Positions 27,521 to 36,636 are shown, counted from the stretch's first letter. The stretch: DNA of 64,000 nt from Alteromonas sp. 1_MG-2023 (GCF_030547075.1 NZ_JAUOQH010000003.1:248001-312000); one strand, 5' to 3'. The notes: generated by a model from the sequence alone, not told the origin. Program-made: numbers and translations.

Positions 27521-29659
27521 TTACAGAGACGTTTTTAATTCTATGCGAGCAGTCGCACCGTCACCAATAGTCACGTTGTTAATACCGCCACCAACAAGGT
27601 AATTGGTATCAAATACGTTTTCTACATTTAACCTTACATCAACTTGTTTACCCATGATATCAGTTCGGTATGTAGCACCTATATCAACACGACTGTAAGC
27701 GTCTTTTAGCACAGTATTGGCGTTGTCAGCATAGCGCTCGCCTTGGTAAAAGATACCCGCATTTAATGCTAATTTTTCAGTAACTTCGTAGCGACTCCAT
27801 AATGATGCAGACCACTTAGGTGCATCAACCGGCGTGTTACCTTCAAAGTTTTCATCTTTTTCATACTCAGCATCTAAATACATCATAGATGTCATCACAA
27901 ACCATTTGTCGCTAACCGCACCTTGTGCAGCAAGTTCTAAGCCTCTGTGAGTTTGCTTACCAGATTGGGTGGTAACTGTGGTGTAAAGGGGGTCATTCAA
28001 TAACTGCTCTGAAATAAGAGTTCCCGTTTTTTCTATGTTAAATAGCGCACCATTCAACAATAGACGTTCCGACACTTCCCACTTCGCGCCCAACTCTACT
28101 TGCTTCGAAGTAGTTGCGTCTAATTCCATACCAAAGTTTTGATCAAGTTCGTCTTCAATGGTTTCACTTGATTGAGGCTCAAACCCTTCTGAGTAGTTCA
28201 CATATATTGTGCTGTTCTCTGCTGGGTGATACAACACACCCACTTTTGGCAATAAAGATTCGTTGTCAGCACCTTCACGGCTTTGCTTATCGAAGCGCCC
28301 ACCAATGGCAACCTGCCATTGATCGTTGAATGTCATCAAATCTTGGAAATACACACCGTAATAATCGTATTCAGTAGTACTTAACGTTTCATCATTATTG
28401 AAATTTAAATCTGGTTTAGCAGGCTCAGTTTGTCCTACGGTGTAGGTGATTGAGTCCCCTCTTTCAATAAGCTGACCATAATAATAGTCCAGTGCATTTC
28501 CGCCAATAAGGATATTGTGCTCAATGCCACCAAATGAAACTTCACCGTTAAAATCGATAAACGCGGTTTTAAATTGCCAATCGTCTGAACGATCGTAAGG
28601 GTTAGAGGTATAGCTGTTACCTATCTGATAATCGGCAGGTAGCCCAGGCGATGATTCGAAACGCTGTCTTTCAAACGTTTGCTCGTTGTAACCCACTTTC
28701 ATTTGCCATTCTGGGTTCATGAAATAGGTTAATTTAACCCCTTTATTTTCAACATGAATATCAGTGAACGCCCAAGAGAAGTCGTTAATCGTGTTTCTAT
28801 CGCTTATTACGTTAGCATCTTCATCTAACCATGCGCCGGTATCTAAACCCGCTTTATCGTTAGTGCGATCGTAGTAAGCATTGACTATTAAGCTGTCGTT
28901 AATTTTATGCTCAAGCACCAATGAACCTAGGAAACGATCACGCTCTCTTGTTTCGCCATTTTGATATTCGCGATCAAAATTAACATCCTGCTTTACTAAT
29001 ACCGCGCGATAACCTGTATCTTCGGTAATCTCGCCACCTGCATCTAACATAAATCGCGTTGAACCATACTGATCGGTATCTGCGCTAATTTCCAGCAAAC
29101 GAGATGCAGTTGGTTGCTTAGTTACCATATTAATTAGACCACCTGGCGCAGACTGACCGTATAGAATACTAGATGGGCCTTTAATGACCTCTACTCTTGA
29201 AAGCGTTTCTATAGGCTGCTGATAGTGAGACCAATGTTGATGTCCATCACGTAAATAGCCGGTAGATGAGCTTAATTCAAAGCCACGAGAGCTGAATACT
29301 TCACGGTTTCGTTGTTTAGAGCCCGGCGACAAACTGGCATCGTTATTCAGTACTTCACCTAACGTTGTTGCAAGTTGCTCATCTATAATAGTTTCTGGGA
29401 TTACTGTAACGGCCTGAGACGTTTCAAGTAATGAAACATTCGCGCGCATGGCACCAGAAGCATCACCTACTTTATAGTCGTTAAAATAGGTACCTTTTAC
29501 GTTGATCACTTCTACTTCGCTTTCGCTTGTCATTGTTTCTTCTGCGTAAGCCGCATTCGATAATGCAATGCTTCCAACGCTCAGACCCAAGCCTAGACTC
29601 AAACTTTTGCCTAACTTAAGGCCTAAACGAACTTTTACTGACGTACGACTACGTTGCAT
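27521..29659 (-). CDS. TonB-dependent siderophore receptor
   Basis: A 712-residue outer membrane receptor of the FhuA-like siderophore class. The ATG at 29659 with TAGGAA upstream is preferred to a TTG 18 bases earlier. A signal peptide ends near AAYAEE, followed by a TonB-box-like VEVINVKGTY. The plug domain has SRGFELSSSTGYLRDG and VEVIKGPSSILYGQSAPGGLINMVTKQP, and a beta barrel completes the protein. The last residue is Leu rather than the usual aromatic. A Fur-box-like site lies about 60 bases upstream, fitting iron control. The siderophore cannot be named. Confidence 0.9.
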   Translation of the reverse strand: MQRSRTSVKVRLGLKLGKSLSLGLGLSVGSIALSNAAYAEETMTSESEVEVINVKGTYFNDYKVGDASGAMRANVSLLETSQAVTVIPETIIDEQLATTLGEVLNNDASLSPGSKQRNREVFSSRGFELSSSTGYLRDGHQHWSHYQQPIETLSRVEVIKGPSSILYGQSAPGGLINMVTKQPTASRLLEISADTDQYGSTRFMLDAGGEITEDTGYRAVLVKQDVNFDREYQNGETRERDRFLGSLVLEHKINDSLIVNAYYDRTNDKAGLDTGAWLDEDANVISDRNTINDFSWAFTDIHVENKGVKLTYFMNPEWQMKVGYNEQTFERQRFESSPGLPADYQIGNSYTSNPYDRSDDWQFKTAFIDFNGEVSFGGIEHNILIGGNALDYYYGQLIERGDSITYTVGQTEPAKPDLNFNNDETLSTTEYDYYGVYFQDLMTFNDQWQVAIGGRFDKQSREGADNESLLPKVGVLYHPAENSTIYVNYSEGFEPQSSETIEDELDQNFGMELDATTSKQVELGAKWEVSERLLLNGALFNIEKTGTLISEQLLNDPLYTTVTTQSGKQTHRGLELAAQGAVSDKWFVMTSMMYLDAEYEKDENFEGNTPVDAPKWSASLWSRYEVTEKLALNAGIFYQGERYADNANTVLKDAYSRVDIGATYRTDIMGKQVDVRLNVENVFDTNYLVGGGINNVTIGDGATARIELKTSL

Positions 29660-29718
29660 GAAGATTTTCCTATACAAAATACTGACAATGGCTTCAAAAA
29701 ACCGATGCTACCACAAAG

Positions 29719-29737
29719 ACAAATGATAAACATTCAC
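29719..29737. promoter_or_regulatory. Fur-box-like site upstream of TonB siderophore receptor
   Basis: ACAAATGATAAACATTCAC matches 13 of 19 positions of the GATAATGATAATCATTATC consensus, with the central TGATAA.CATT kept. It lies 60 bases upstream of the receptor ATG, a normal place for a Fur operator. Confidence 0.55.
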
Positions 29738-30030
29738 ATTCAGCCATTCTTATGTTTTAGGAAAGCTAATAACTCAATTTAAATAGATATAGAAGAAGAA
29801 AATCTTATTTAACACACAATATATCAATAGTTATTGGCCCCATAGCCCAGACAAACGGTTACTCCAACAGTAAAAAGATACGCTATCCATCTCATCTTTT
29901 TTAAAGCGACTCGCCAAGTTCTAGTAGGCGATGCCTGAAAGAAAAATTCCAAGTGAAGTAACGCTGCGCGACATTAAGTATATCCCGTTAAAAATGAGGG
30001 GCTAAAAATTGGCGCACACCCAACATCAAA

Positions 30031-30045
30031 TGAGAATTATTGTCA
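30031..30045. promoter_or_regulatory. second Fur-box-like palindrome
   Basis: TGAGAAT-T-ATTGTCA fits the 7-1-7 Fur pattern (TGATAAT-N-ATTATCA) with one change in each arm. It lies about 370 bases from the receptor start and 96 bases before the sigma-54 element, so its target is unclear. The rest of the 29660-30233 gap shows only a small TCGCC/GGCGA hairpin near 29910. Confidence 0.5.
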
Positions 30046-30140
30046 ATTGAAACGTGATATTTAAGTGAGTATTAGTCGTGTTTCTTTACACTTTCATTAT
30101 CCTAAAGTATTAACCGCATGATAATAGTAGTTTAAATTTT

Positions 30141-30156
30141 AGGCACAATGTTTGCT
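30141..30156 (+). promoter_or_regulatory. sigma-54 (RpoN) promoter of PEP-CTERM gene
   Basis: AGGCACAATGTTTGCT fits the -24/-12 consensus TGGCACR-N4-TTGCW at every defined position but the first, with the correct GG-to-GC spacing. It predicts transcription start about 12 bases on, leaving a leader of roughly 65 bases before the ATG at 30234. The decamer TAAATTTTAG occurs just upstream (30133) and again at 30203. Confidence 0.7.
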
Positions 30157-30233
30157 TTTCGTACTCCTGAAGGATAGCTGTACCTTCTAAATGTACTAGA
30201 TCTAAATTTTAGAAACCCAAAGGAAATTAGGAA

Positions 30234-30989
30234 ATGAACGCTTTATTGAAAAAAGGAATTGCTACAGCAGCGTTAGTCGTGGCACTAGCTTCACCCGCGC
30301 AAGCGGCGTTAATTGATATCGAACTTTCTTTAGTTATAGATGTTTCAGGTAGTGTTGATACAAATGAATATAACTTACAAATGGATGGTTATGCACAGGC
30401 ATTTCGTGATGCCAGCGTAATTCAAAATATTGAAAATTCGACGCACGGAATTGCGGTAAATGCGGTATTTTTCGCAAGCAATTACTACAATACTGTTTTA
30501 GATGCATTTACAGTTTTGCAAACTGCAGCAGATGCAACGAACTTTGCTAATATATTAGATACTTTTATACGCCCTGGTAGTGGCGGAACTGTTATAAGCT
30601 CAGGTATTGATAGAGCGGTTGAACTATTGCTAGCAAATGATTTAGATGCAACGGTTGGCACTGTAATTGACGTATCTGGAGATGGTACAAGTTTTTACGA
30701 TAACACTGTTTCTCGCGACGCAGCAGTAGCAGAAGGATTTACTATCAACGGTATTGCGATTGGTGGAGACACAATAACTGATTACTATCGGGATAATGTT
30801 ATTGGTGGTACCGATGCATTTGTTATTGAAGCTACAACATTTGAAGATTTCGAAAATGGTATTATCAGTAAGCTTCAAATCGAAACGCAAACTGCGCCAG
30901 CGCCTACACCTGTGCCAGCGCCAGCTGGTGTCGCAATTATGTTATTAGCCGGTATGGGGTTAATACTTTCTAGAAAATTAAAACGCTAA
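30234..30989 (+). CDS. DUF1194 (vWA-like) protein with PEP-CTERM sorting signal
   Basis: A 251-residue exported protein. A signal peptide ends near AQAALID. The main domain resembles DUF1194, a von Willebrand A-like fold, with a MIDAS-type DVSGSVD near residue 37 and later DVSGDGTS. The C-terminus has a PEP-CTERM-like signal: a Pro-rich spacer (APTPVPAPAG), a hydrophobic helix and a basic end (SRKLKR), processed by an exosortase in known systems. The motif reads PAP rather than PEP. No exosortase gene is in the window. A sigma-54 promoter precedes it, as reported for exopolysaccharide-linked PEP-CTERM genes under PrsK/PrsR. An extracellular or matrix role is inferred. Confidence 0.85.
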   Translation: MNALLKKGIATAALVVALASPAQAALIDIELSLVIDVSGSVDTNEYNLQMDGYAQAFRDASVIQNIENSTHGIAVNAVFFASNYYNTVLDAFTVLQTAADATNFANILDTFIRPGSGGTVISSGIDRAVELLLANDLDATVGTVIDVSGDGTSFYDNTVSRDAAVAEGFTINGIAIGGDTITDYYRDNVIGGTDAFVIEATTFEDFENGIISKLQIETQTAPAPTPVPAPAGVAIMLLAGMGLILSRKLKR

Positions 30990-31005
30990 ATTATCCATAA
31001 TCATT

Positions 31006-31049
31006 AAGAGGCGCAGCTGTATTTAATAACAATGCACGCAGCGCCTCTT
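31006..31049. terminator. hairpin between PEP-CTERM and SDR genes
   Basis: AAGAGGCGC and GCGCCTCTT pair perfectly across a 26-base loop. There is no good T run. It may end both convergent transcripts but is not a textbook terminator. Confidence 0.4.
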
Positions 31050-31068
31050 CATACGATATTGACTCCGA

Positions 31069-31803
31069 TTAAACAATTCCGCCATTAGCCCGCAACACCT
31101 GCCCGTTTACCCAATGCCCTTCGTCACTGGCTAAAAAATTGACTACATTGGCAATGTCTTCTGGCTGCCCTAACCTTTCCATAGGGCTCATGTTGGCAAG
31201 CTTATCGATGAATTCTTGGGACTTACCCTCGGTAAATAAATCAGTTTCAGTAGGCCCTGGCGCTACGCAATTAACCGCAATATTTTTCCCTCTTAACTCT
31301 TTCGACAAGATAGCGGACATGGTTTCCACCGCAGATTTAGTCGCAGCATATACGCCATAACGCTCTAATTTAAGCCCCACTACACTGGTCGACAAATTAA
31401 TAATACTTCCGCCTTCATGAAGCTGGGTTGTTGCTAACCGGAGCATGTTAAATACCCCTTTCATATTAACGTCGAATTGCTTGTTAAAATCGTCATCGCT
31501 CGTTTCGTTTAGTGGTGAAAGCGCCATAACGCCTGCATTGTTCACTAGCACATCTACCCTACTGAACGTCTTTAATGCTGTATCAAACAACATTTTTGAT
31601 TGCTCAGGTTTAGATACATCTGCTTTTACTGCAATCGCCTGCCCACCTTTACTTATGATTTTATCAACAAGTTCATTTGCTGCATCTGCACTACTGGCAT
31701 AGTTTATAACCACTGCAAAATTATTTGCCGCCAGCTTTTTAACGATACTTGCACCAATACCTTTAGCCCCGCCTGTCACCAAGGCTACTTTTACATTTTC
31801 CAT
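31069..31803 (-). CDS. short-chain dehydrogenase/reductase
   Basis: A 244-residue classical SDR. The ATG at 31803, behind a GGTAGGTGG ribosome site, gives the normal start MENVKVALVTGG; 22 more codons upstream are in frame but lie outside the fold. The cofactor loop is TGGAKGIGAS, the Asn motif VNNAGV, and the active-site Ser/Tyr/Lys are in NLSTSVVGLKLERYGVYAATKS. The motif INYASS after strand two favours NADP. It resembles FabG-like 3-oxoacyl reductases, but substrate is not set by sequence. It diverges from the PepSY unit across a Fur-like palindrome. Confidence 0.9.
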   Translation of the reverse strand: MENVKVALVTGGAKGIGASIVKKLAANNFAVVINYASSADAANELVDKIISKGGQAIAVKADVSKPEQSKMLFDTALKTFSRVDVLVNNAGVMALSPLNETSDDDFNKQFDVNMKGVFNMLRLATTQLHEGGSIINLSTSVVGLKLERYGVYAATKSAVETMSAILSKELRGKNIAVNCVAPGPTETDLFTEGKSQEFIDKLANMSPMERLGQPEDIANVVNFLASDEGHWVNGQVLRANGGIV

Positions 31804-32050
31804 ATGCCACCTACCGTTTACTTTTTCCAATACTGTTTCAAATAAGGGTTCAAATGCAGTGTCAATCAATATTGCATTAACTCAGAGCGCAAACCTACCT
31901 ACAATTCATACCCACGCTAAAGGTAGAAAGATTGATTTGGTTTGAAAAATCTTGTCTTAAGCTGAATTAAAATGCGTCTTCAGACTGAGCTTTAGAAATT
32001 GATTTTGTATCCGTTTTTTTGAATTTATGATCTAAAAATGTAAACCTACA

Positions 32051-32071
32051 AATAAAAATCATTTTTATTTG
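32051..32071. promoter_or_regulatory. perfect AT-rich palindrome, Fur-box-like
   Basis: AAATAAAAAT-C-ATTTTTATTT is a perfect 10-1-10 inverted repeat. It matches about 12 of 19 positions of the Fur consensus. It stands about 100 bases upstream of the two-gene membrane unit. The gene types support Fur control; the low GC makes a chance palindrome possible. Nothing else is recognisable in 31804-32168. Confidence 0.5.
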
Positions 32072-32168
32072 CATTAATGATATTTAAACTTTAGTCTACG
32101 GCCTCTTTAGAATGTATTGTGCAAAAAACACGCACAAATTACAGCCCTATTTGCAAGGAGCAATAAAG

Positions 32169-32750
32169 GTGAACTCTGCAGTATTCATAGGCGCATTCGT
32201 CTGTTTAATGGCTAACCTCGTGTTTTACATTGGCTGCCCGAACCAACAATGGTTTATGAAAAGACCACTATCATTTAATACCGCGCTATTCCTTTCCTCA
32301 GCGCTTTTAGTGATTAGCACATTTATTTTCAGCTCGACATTCTCATTACCTGCCGCTATCTATACCGTTATCACACTATGTATGCTGTTGTTGGGTACTA
32401 TTCCCTTATTCACGCGCTACACGGCACCACTTAAATCGGGCAGTTCGCGCGGTACAGGGCTCAGCAGAGACGAGAGTTACGCTACCTATAAGCCACATTG
32501 GTGGTTAAAAATTATAGGTGCAACGCTTATCAGTTTTCCTTTCGGGTTATTCACTAGCAGCTTAATAAGTGCGCTTTTCTTTTCCGACACCCCATTAGAT
32601 GTGAGAAGCCAATTCTTAATGTGGCTGATAGTTCCTTTTTGGTTAACGCCATTGAGCCTTATCTTTTTTGCCAAAAAACCTTGGCCACCGCTGGTTCTGC
32701 TCGCACTTATCACACTATTAGAATATGCAGTTTTACAGGTTCAGGGATAA
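32169..32750 (+). CDS. membrane protein resembling a DUF3325-DUF3649 fusion
   Basis: A 193-residue protein if the GTG at 32169 is used; AAGGAG lies eight bases upstream of it, better than the ATG at 32112. Residues 1-85 hold three helices with the DUF3325-like order FIGAFVCLMANLVFYIG, RPLSFNTALFLSSALL and YTVITLCMLLLGTIPL. Residues 105-190 hold three more, resembling DUF3649 (KIIGATLISFPFGL, FLMWLIVPFWLTPL). In other gammaproteobacteria these two small proteins are separate genes beside a PepSY protein and a TonB receptor. Here they seem joined. A role in iron uptake across the inner membrane is inferred. Confidence 0.6.
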   Translation: MNSAVFIGAFVCLMANLVFYIGCPNQQWFMKRPLSFNTALFLSSALLVISTFIFSSTFSLPAAIYTVITLCMLLLGTIPLFTRYTAPLKSGSSRGTGLSRDESYATYKPHWWLKIIGATLISFPFGLFTSSLISALFFSDTPLDVRSQFLMWLIVPFWLTPLSLIFFAKKPWPPLVLLALITLLEYAVLQVQG

Positions 32751-32755
32751 CACCA

Positions 32756-34318
32756 ATGAAATTACAGAACTATAAAAGCTATCAACAAGTACATATTTGG
32801 ACCGGTATTATCTCAGGCTTACTGCTGTTTATTTGCTTTGTAGCCGGTGCATTAACTATGTTCAAAGCGCCATTGAATGTGTGGGCTATGCATGAAAAAA
32901 ACACGCTACCCGCAATTGAACTAAACCAATACGATGGCCTGATTAAAACAGTACTGCAAACTTACCCTGAAGCAGGCAAAGAGATGACGGTTTATCTTCC
33001 TTCAGCCCACCCGAATCACGCCCCCGTTACTTGGACTATTGAAGACGAAGCTACGCATACACACACCTTTTGGCATGCTTCATTAGATAGCTCAGGGGAG
33101 TTGATAAGTGAGCAGACTCACATTTCAGCTATTGGCGATTTTCTCGACCATATTCACCGTACCGCGGGTATTCCAGGGGGCGACGACCACGATGCGGTAG
33201 GGATATTTGTGATGGGTTTCGTGTCTATTTTATACTTTGTGGCCATAGTATCTGGGTTGGTTATTTTCTTACCCACATGGTTTAAGGATTTATTTAGCTT
33301 ACGGAAAAAGAAAAACGGAAAACGGTTCTGGGTCGATTTTCATAATATTCTTGGCATTTCCGCTCTGCCCTTTCACATTATCATTGCCGTCACTACTGTG
33401 GTGTTTGCTTACCACGACATTCTATATGGCAGCATGCAGCAATGGGTTTATCAAGACAGCCCAATGTTTAATCGCCCCGCGCCAACCGAGATGGACAGAA
33501 GCCTTGATAAGTTAATCTCTATCGAGCAACTAACCAAAGAAATAACCGATATAGAGCCAAGCTTTGAAATTGCAGAACTTGGCTACTCTGGATTAGGCAC
33601 GCCTAGAGCCCGAGTGCTAGTGGGTGGTGAATTAGTGGGAGAAATCATACGCGGTCCCGACTATGCGTATTGGGTTACCGATCCCTACACGGCCTCTTCA
33701 GGTTATACCGCTATGCTGCCATCTATTTCAGGTGTGCCGGGTAAGGTAGTGAATAGTTTCTTTACATTACATTTTGGCGGATTTGGTGGCGCGTTTATTC
33801 ACTGGGTTTACTTTGCTATGGGCTTAAGCGGCGCGCTGTTATTTTTAACGGGCAACGTGGTTTGGGTGGAATCGCGACGTAAAAAACAGTTAAAAAATAG
33901 CGCTACAGTAGAACAGAAACGCTCCGTTGTTATTATGGCCAGACTTACCACTGGTGTATGTGCAGGCACGGTTGTAGGGATTATTTTATCTTTACTGGCT
34001 GCAAAAGTGTTCTCAATCGATAATCCTAACATACGTACTTATCAGCTTATCGCCTACTACATCGGCTTTTTCGCGCCCGTGATCTACAGCTTCATTGTGT
34101 CGCCAATAAAAGCTGCTATCCATTCATTGTATCTGTCGTGTTTGCTACTGCTTGCCACTATTGGCATTACCCTTTATTTCAACAGTAGCAGTTTATCAGC
34201 CAGCATCGATATTGGGGTTTGCTTAGTATCAGTTCTGATATTAATACCTCTTTTGCTCACCGCTCGTCATTTGCAAAAACGCCGTTCGGTTATTCCCACC
34301 GACTCAGTGTGGGCCTAG
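32756..34318 (+). CDS. PepSY-associated inner membrane protein (iron-related)
   Basis: A 520-residue protein starting at the ATG at 32756, five bases after the previous stop. It has the PepSY_TM layout: a first helix from YKSYQQVHIWTGIISGLLLF, a periplasmic PepSY part (to about residue 155), a second helix near 160-180, WVDFHNILGISALPFHIIIAVTT with conserved His in helix three, a second periplasmic segment, and four C-terminal helices. Relatives such as PiuB are iron-regulated and are thought to act as siderophore ferric reductases or uptake helpers. The gene order with a TonB receptor supports that. Its mechanism is not established. Confidence 0.83.
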   Translation: MKLQNYKSYQQVHIWTGIISGLLLFICFVAGALTMFKAPLNVWAMHEKNTLPAIELNQYDGLIKTVLQTYPEAGKEMTVYLPSAHPNHAPVTWTIEDEATHTHTFWHASLDSSGELISEQTHISAIGDFLDHIHRTAGIPGGDDHDAVGIFVMGFVSILYFVAIVSGLVIFLPTWFKDLFSLRKKKNGKRFWVDFHNILGISALPFHIIIAVTTVVFAYHDILYGSMQQWVYQDSPMFNRPAPTEMDRSLDKLISIEQLTKEITDIEPSFEIAELGYSGLGTPRARVLVGGELVGEIIRGPDYAYWVTDPYTASSGYTAMLPSISGVPGKVVNSFFTLHFGGFGGAFIHWVYFAMGLSGALLFLTGNVVWVESRRKKQLKNSATVEQKRSVVIMARLTTGVCAGTVVGIILSLLAAKVFSIDNPNIRTYQLIAYYIGFFAPVIYSFIVSPIKAAIHSLYLSCLLLLATIGITLYFNSSSLSASIDIGVCLVSVLILIPLLLTARHLQKRRSVIPTDSVWA

Positions 34319-34373
34319 TCAAATGCCAGACAAACACAAACTAAAATGTAAACAAGCAGTTTCTCAGTAAAGA

Positions 34374-34410
34374 AGGTTGCGCTAGCCGTTGGCGCAACCT
34401 GATTACTTTT
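34374..34410 (+). terminator. terminator-like hairpin between PepSY and TonB receptor genes
   Basis: AGGTTGCGC and GCGCAACCT pair perfectly over a nine-base loop, with a T-rich stretch shortly after. It may reduce rather than stop read-through into the receptor gene. Confidence 0.6.
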
Positions 34411-34504
34411 TAACTGCGATTTTTAAACAAAAAAAGCAATAAGAATAAGAGCTTCGTCATAAATAGCCACAGCACATAATTACATTTACCGAAAGGAAAA
34501 CACT

Positions 34505-36565
34505 ATGAAACTCATCTCAACATCAATGCTTTTACCAAGTACATCTTTGCTCGCACTCGCCATTTCTTCTGCCATAAGCGGCGTGCATGCACAAGAGATA
34601 CAAACCCCAGATAGAGATATTTCTGACATTGAAAAGATTGTGGTTATTGGTGAAAAAGCGAATCGCTCACTAAAAGACTCAACTACCTCGATTTCCGTTT
34701 TAACCGAAGAGGCCATTAATAACACCCAATATAAATCGGTGTCTGACGCCATATCTGATATTGCAAATGTCGTGGTTCAAACAGGCTCTTTACCTGATAT
34801 TCGAGGTGTATCCGGCAATGGTGCAGCGGGAGGGTTTAACTCTATATCTGGCGGCGCAAATGGCCGGGTGATGACATTAATTGATGGTGTATCACAACCT
34901 TTTGTGGCTGATTTAACCGGCGACTCTGGTATGTGGGATTTACAACAGATTGAAGTATACCGCGGCCCGCAATCTACCAGTAATGGGCGTAACAGTATTG
35001 GTGGCGCAGTCTACATTAAAACTAACGATCCTAGCCAAGAATGGGAAGGTGCTGCTCGTGTAGGTTATAGAAATAACGACCAATACATAGATACCGCAGG
35101 AGTAATTTCAGGGCCGCTTATTGAAGATAAACTCGCGTTTCGTTTGAGCGTTCAAAACTTGAATGCCGATACCATTACCGATGGTGAGGGTTATGAATCT
35201 AACCCACCAGGCTATGATATCGATAAAATTAAAACCCAGCGCGTGCGTGGTAAATTGCTATGGACGCCGAATGATGATTTATCTTTCACGCTGTCTCATA
35301 CCTACAATAATGAAGAAGGCGATACCGGCCGCGTTTATTATGCGCTAGAGAATTTGGAAGAATACAACCGTATTTATTATCGCGATATCAGCACAGAATC
35401 TTCGACAACTGCGTTGAATACCCAGTACGTAATTTCTGACGATGTATCCTTCGATATGCTGATTTCATTCATGGACTATGAATGGGGTTTCGATACTTAC
35501 GAAGCCTCTGACGATGCTGAGCAAACCCTAATTTTTGATGAAACCAATGTAACGGTAGATGCAAAAATTAACTTTGCCTTACCGAGTAGCAACATTGATG
35601 GTTTTGTTGGCCTGTATTATTTCGAGCGTGAGCAAGATATTTTGAGCACAGGCGCTTACCCCTACTACGGTAGCGATGAAAGCGAATCTATCGCAGTGTA
35701 TGGTGAAACCACGTTTGCGCTTTCTGACAAAATTAACATTATTGCCGGTGTACGGGTAGAACGTGAGAGTCAGTTCAGACATTTTGTTTATGAACCCATA
35801 GATTCTGAACTTGATGATGATACCAACATATTTTTGCCGAAATTCGTTATTCAGTATGCATTTACACCACAAACCACGTTAGCGTTTAGTGCGCGCAAGG
35901 GCTATAACGCAGGCGGTGGTGCGCTCAACTTCACAGCGCAAGAGTACTATTACTATGAAGAAGAGAAGGTTAATACGTTCGAGCTAAGCAGCCGCACACA
36001 GTTTGAAAATGGTACTGGTTTTATTAGTGCCAACATTTTCTACAACGACTACGATGGCTTTCAAGCACTAAGCTCTACACGCTTCATTACCAATATGCCA
36101 AGTGTGGCGACATACGGCGCTGAGTTAGAAGTGCATGCCAACGTAACCGATAGCATAGAAGTGAACGCTGGAATGGGGCTACTTCATTCAGAGATTAAAG
36201 ATGCCGGCGCGGATTACACCGATGCGCAGGGCAATGAATTAAACTCAGCCCCAAGCTTTAACGCTAATGTAGGTGCCAAATATTGGGTGACAGATGCCAT
36301 CAGCGTTGGCGGCTCGGTTCGTTACATTGGCGAATACTTTGGCGACTTCACCAATACCGCAGAACGGGTTGCTGGGGATTATACAATAGCCCGCTTTACC
36401 GCTAACTATACCTCTGACAACTGGCTACTTACTGCATATTTAGATAACGCATTTGATGAAGATGCACTGGTATCGCAAGAGCCTGATAGTGCACGCTACC
36501 CTGGAGGTTATGCCGCCATTGTCGACCCTAGAACTGTTGGCGTATCGGCTACTTATCGCTTTTAG
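34505..36565 (+). CDS. TonB-dependent receptor
   Basis: A 686-residue outer membrane receptor. A signal peptide ends near GVHAQE, the TonB-box-like segment is EKIVVIGEK, and the plug includes VSDAISDIANVVVQ and VYRGPQSTSNGRNSIGGAVYIKT. The barrel ends with the aromatic residue expected (SATYRF). There is no N-terminal signalling extension. It follows the PepSY unit and is likely its outer membrane counterpart, possibly for a siderophore or heme; the ligand is not readable. A hexanucleotide repeat begins three bases after the stop. Confidence 0.9.
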   Translation: MKLISTSMLLPSTSLLALAISSAISGVHAQEIQTPDRDISDIEKIVVIGEKANRSLKDSTTSISVLTEEAINNTQYKSVSDAISDIANVVVQTGSLPDIRGVSGNGAAGGFNSISGGANGRVMTLIDGVSQPFVADLTGDSGMWDLQQIEVYRGPQSTSNGRNSIGGAVYIKTNDPSQEWEGAARVGYRNNDQYIDTAGVISGPLIEDKLAFRLSVQNLNADTITDGEGYESNPPGYDIDKIKTQRVRGKLLWTPNDDLSFTLSHTYNNEEGDTGRVYYALENLEEYNRIYYRDISTESSTTALNTQYVISDDVSFDMLISFMDYEWGFDTYEASDDAEQTLIFDETNVTVDAKINFALPSSNIDGFVGLYYFEREQDILSTGAYPYYGSDESESIAVYGETTFALSDKINIIAGVRVERESQFRHFVYEPIDSELDDDTNIFLPKFVIQYAFTPQTTLAFSARKGYNAGGGALNFTAQEYYYYEEEKVNTFELSSRTQFENGTGFISANIFYNDYDGFQALSSTRFITNMPSVATYGAELEVHANVTDSIEVNAGMGLLHSEIKDAGADYTDAQGNELNSAPSFNANVGAKYWVTDAISVGGSVRYIGEYFGDFTNTAERVAGDYTIARFTANYTSDNWLLTAYLDNAFDEDALVSQEPDSARYPGGYAAIVDPRTVGVSATYRF

Positions 36566-36567
36566 TC

Positions 36568-36609
36568 TTTAGCTTTAGCTTTAGCTTTAGCTTTAGCTTT
36601 AGCTTTAGT
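36568..36609. repeat. TTTAGC hexanucleotide repeat
   Basis: Six perfect TTTAGC units and a seventh ending in TTTAGT directly follow the TonB receptor stop codon. Such arrays change length by slippage. Being past the stop and a multiple of three, it cannot alter the protein as annotated. Confidence 0.9.
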
Positions 36610-36636
36610 AGATAGGAAAACCGTTAGAAATAGTAC

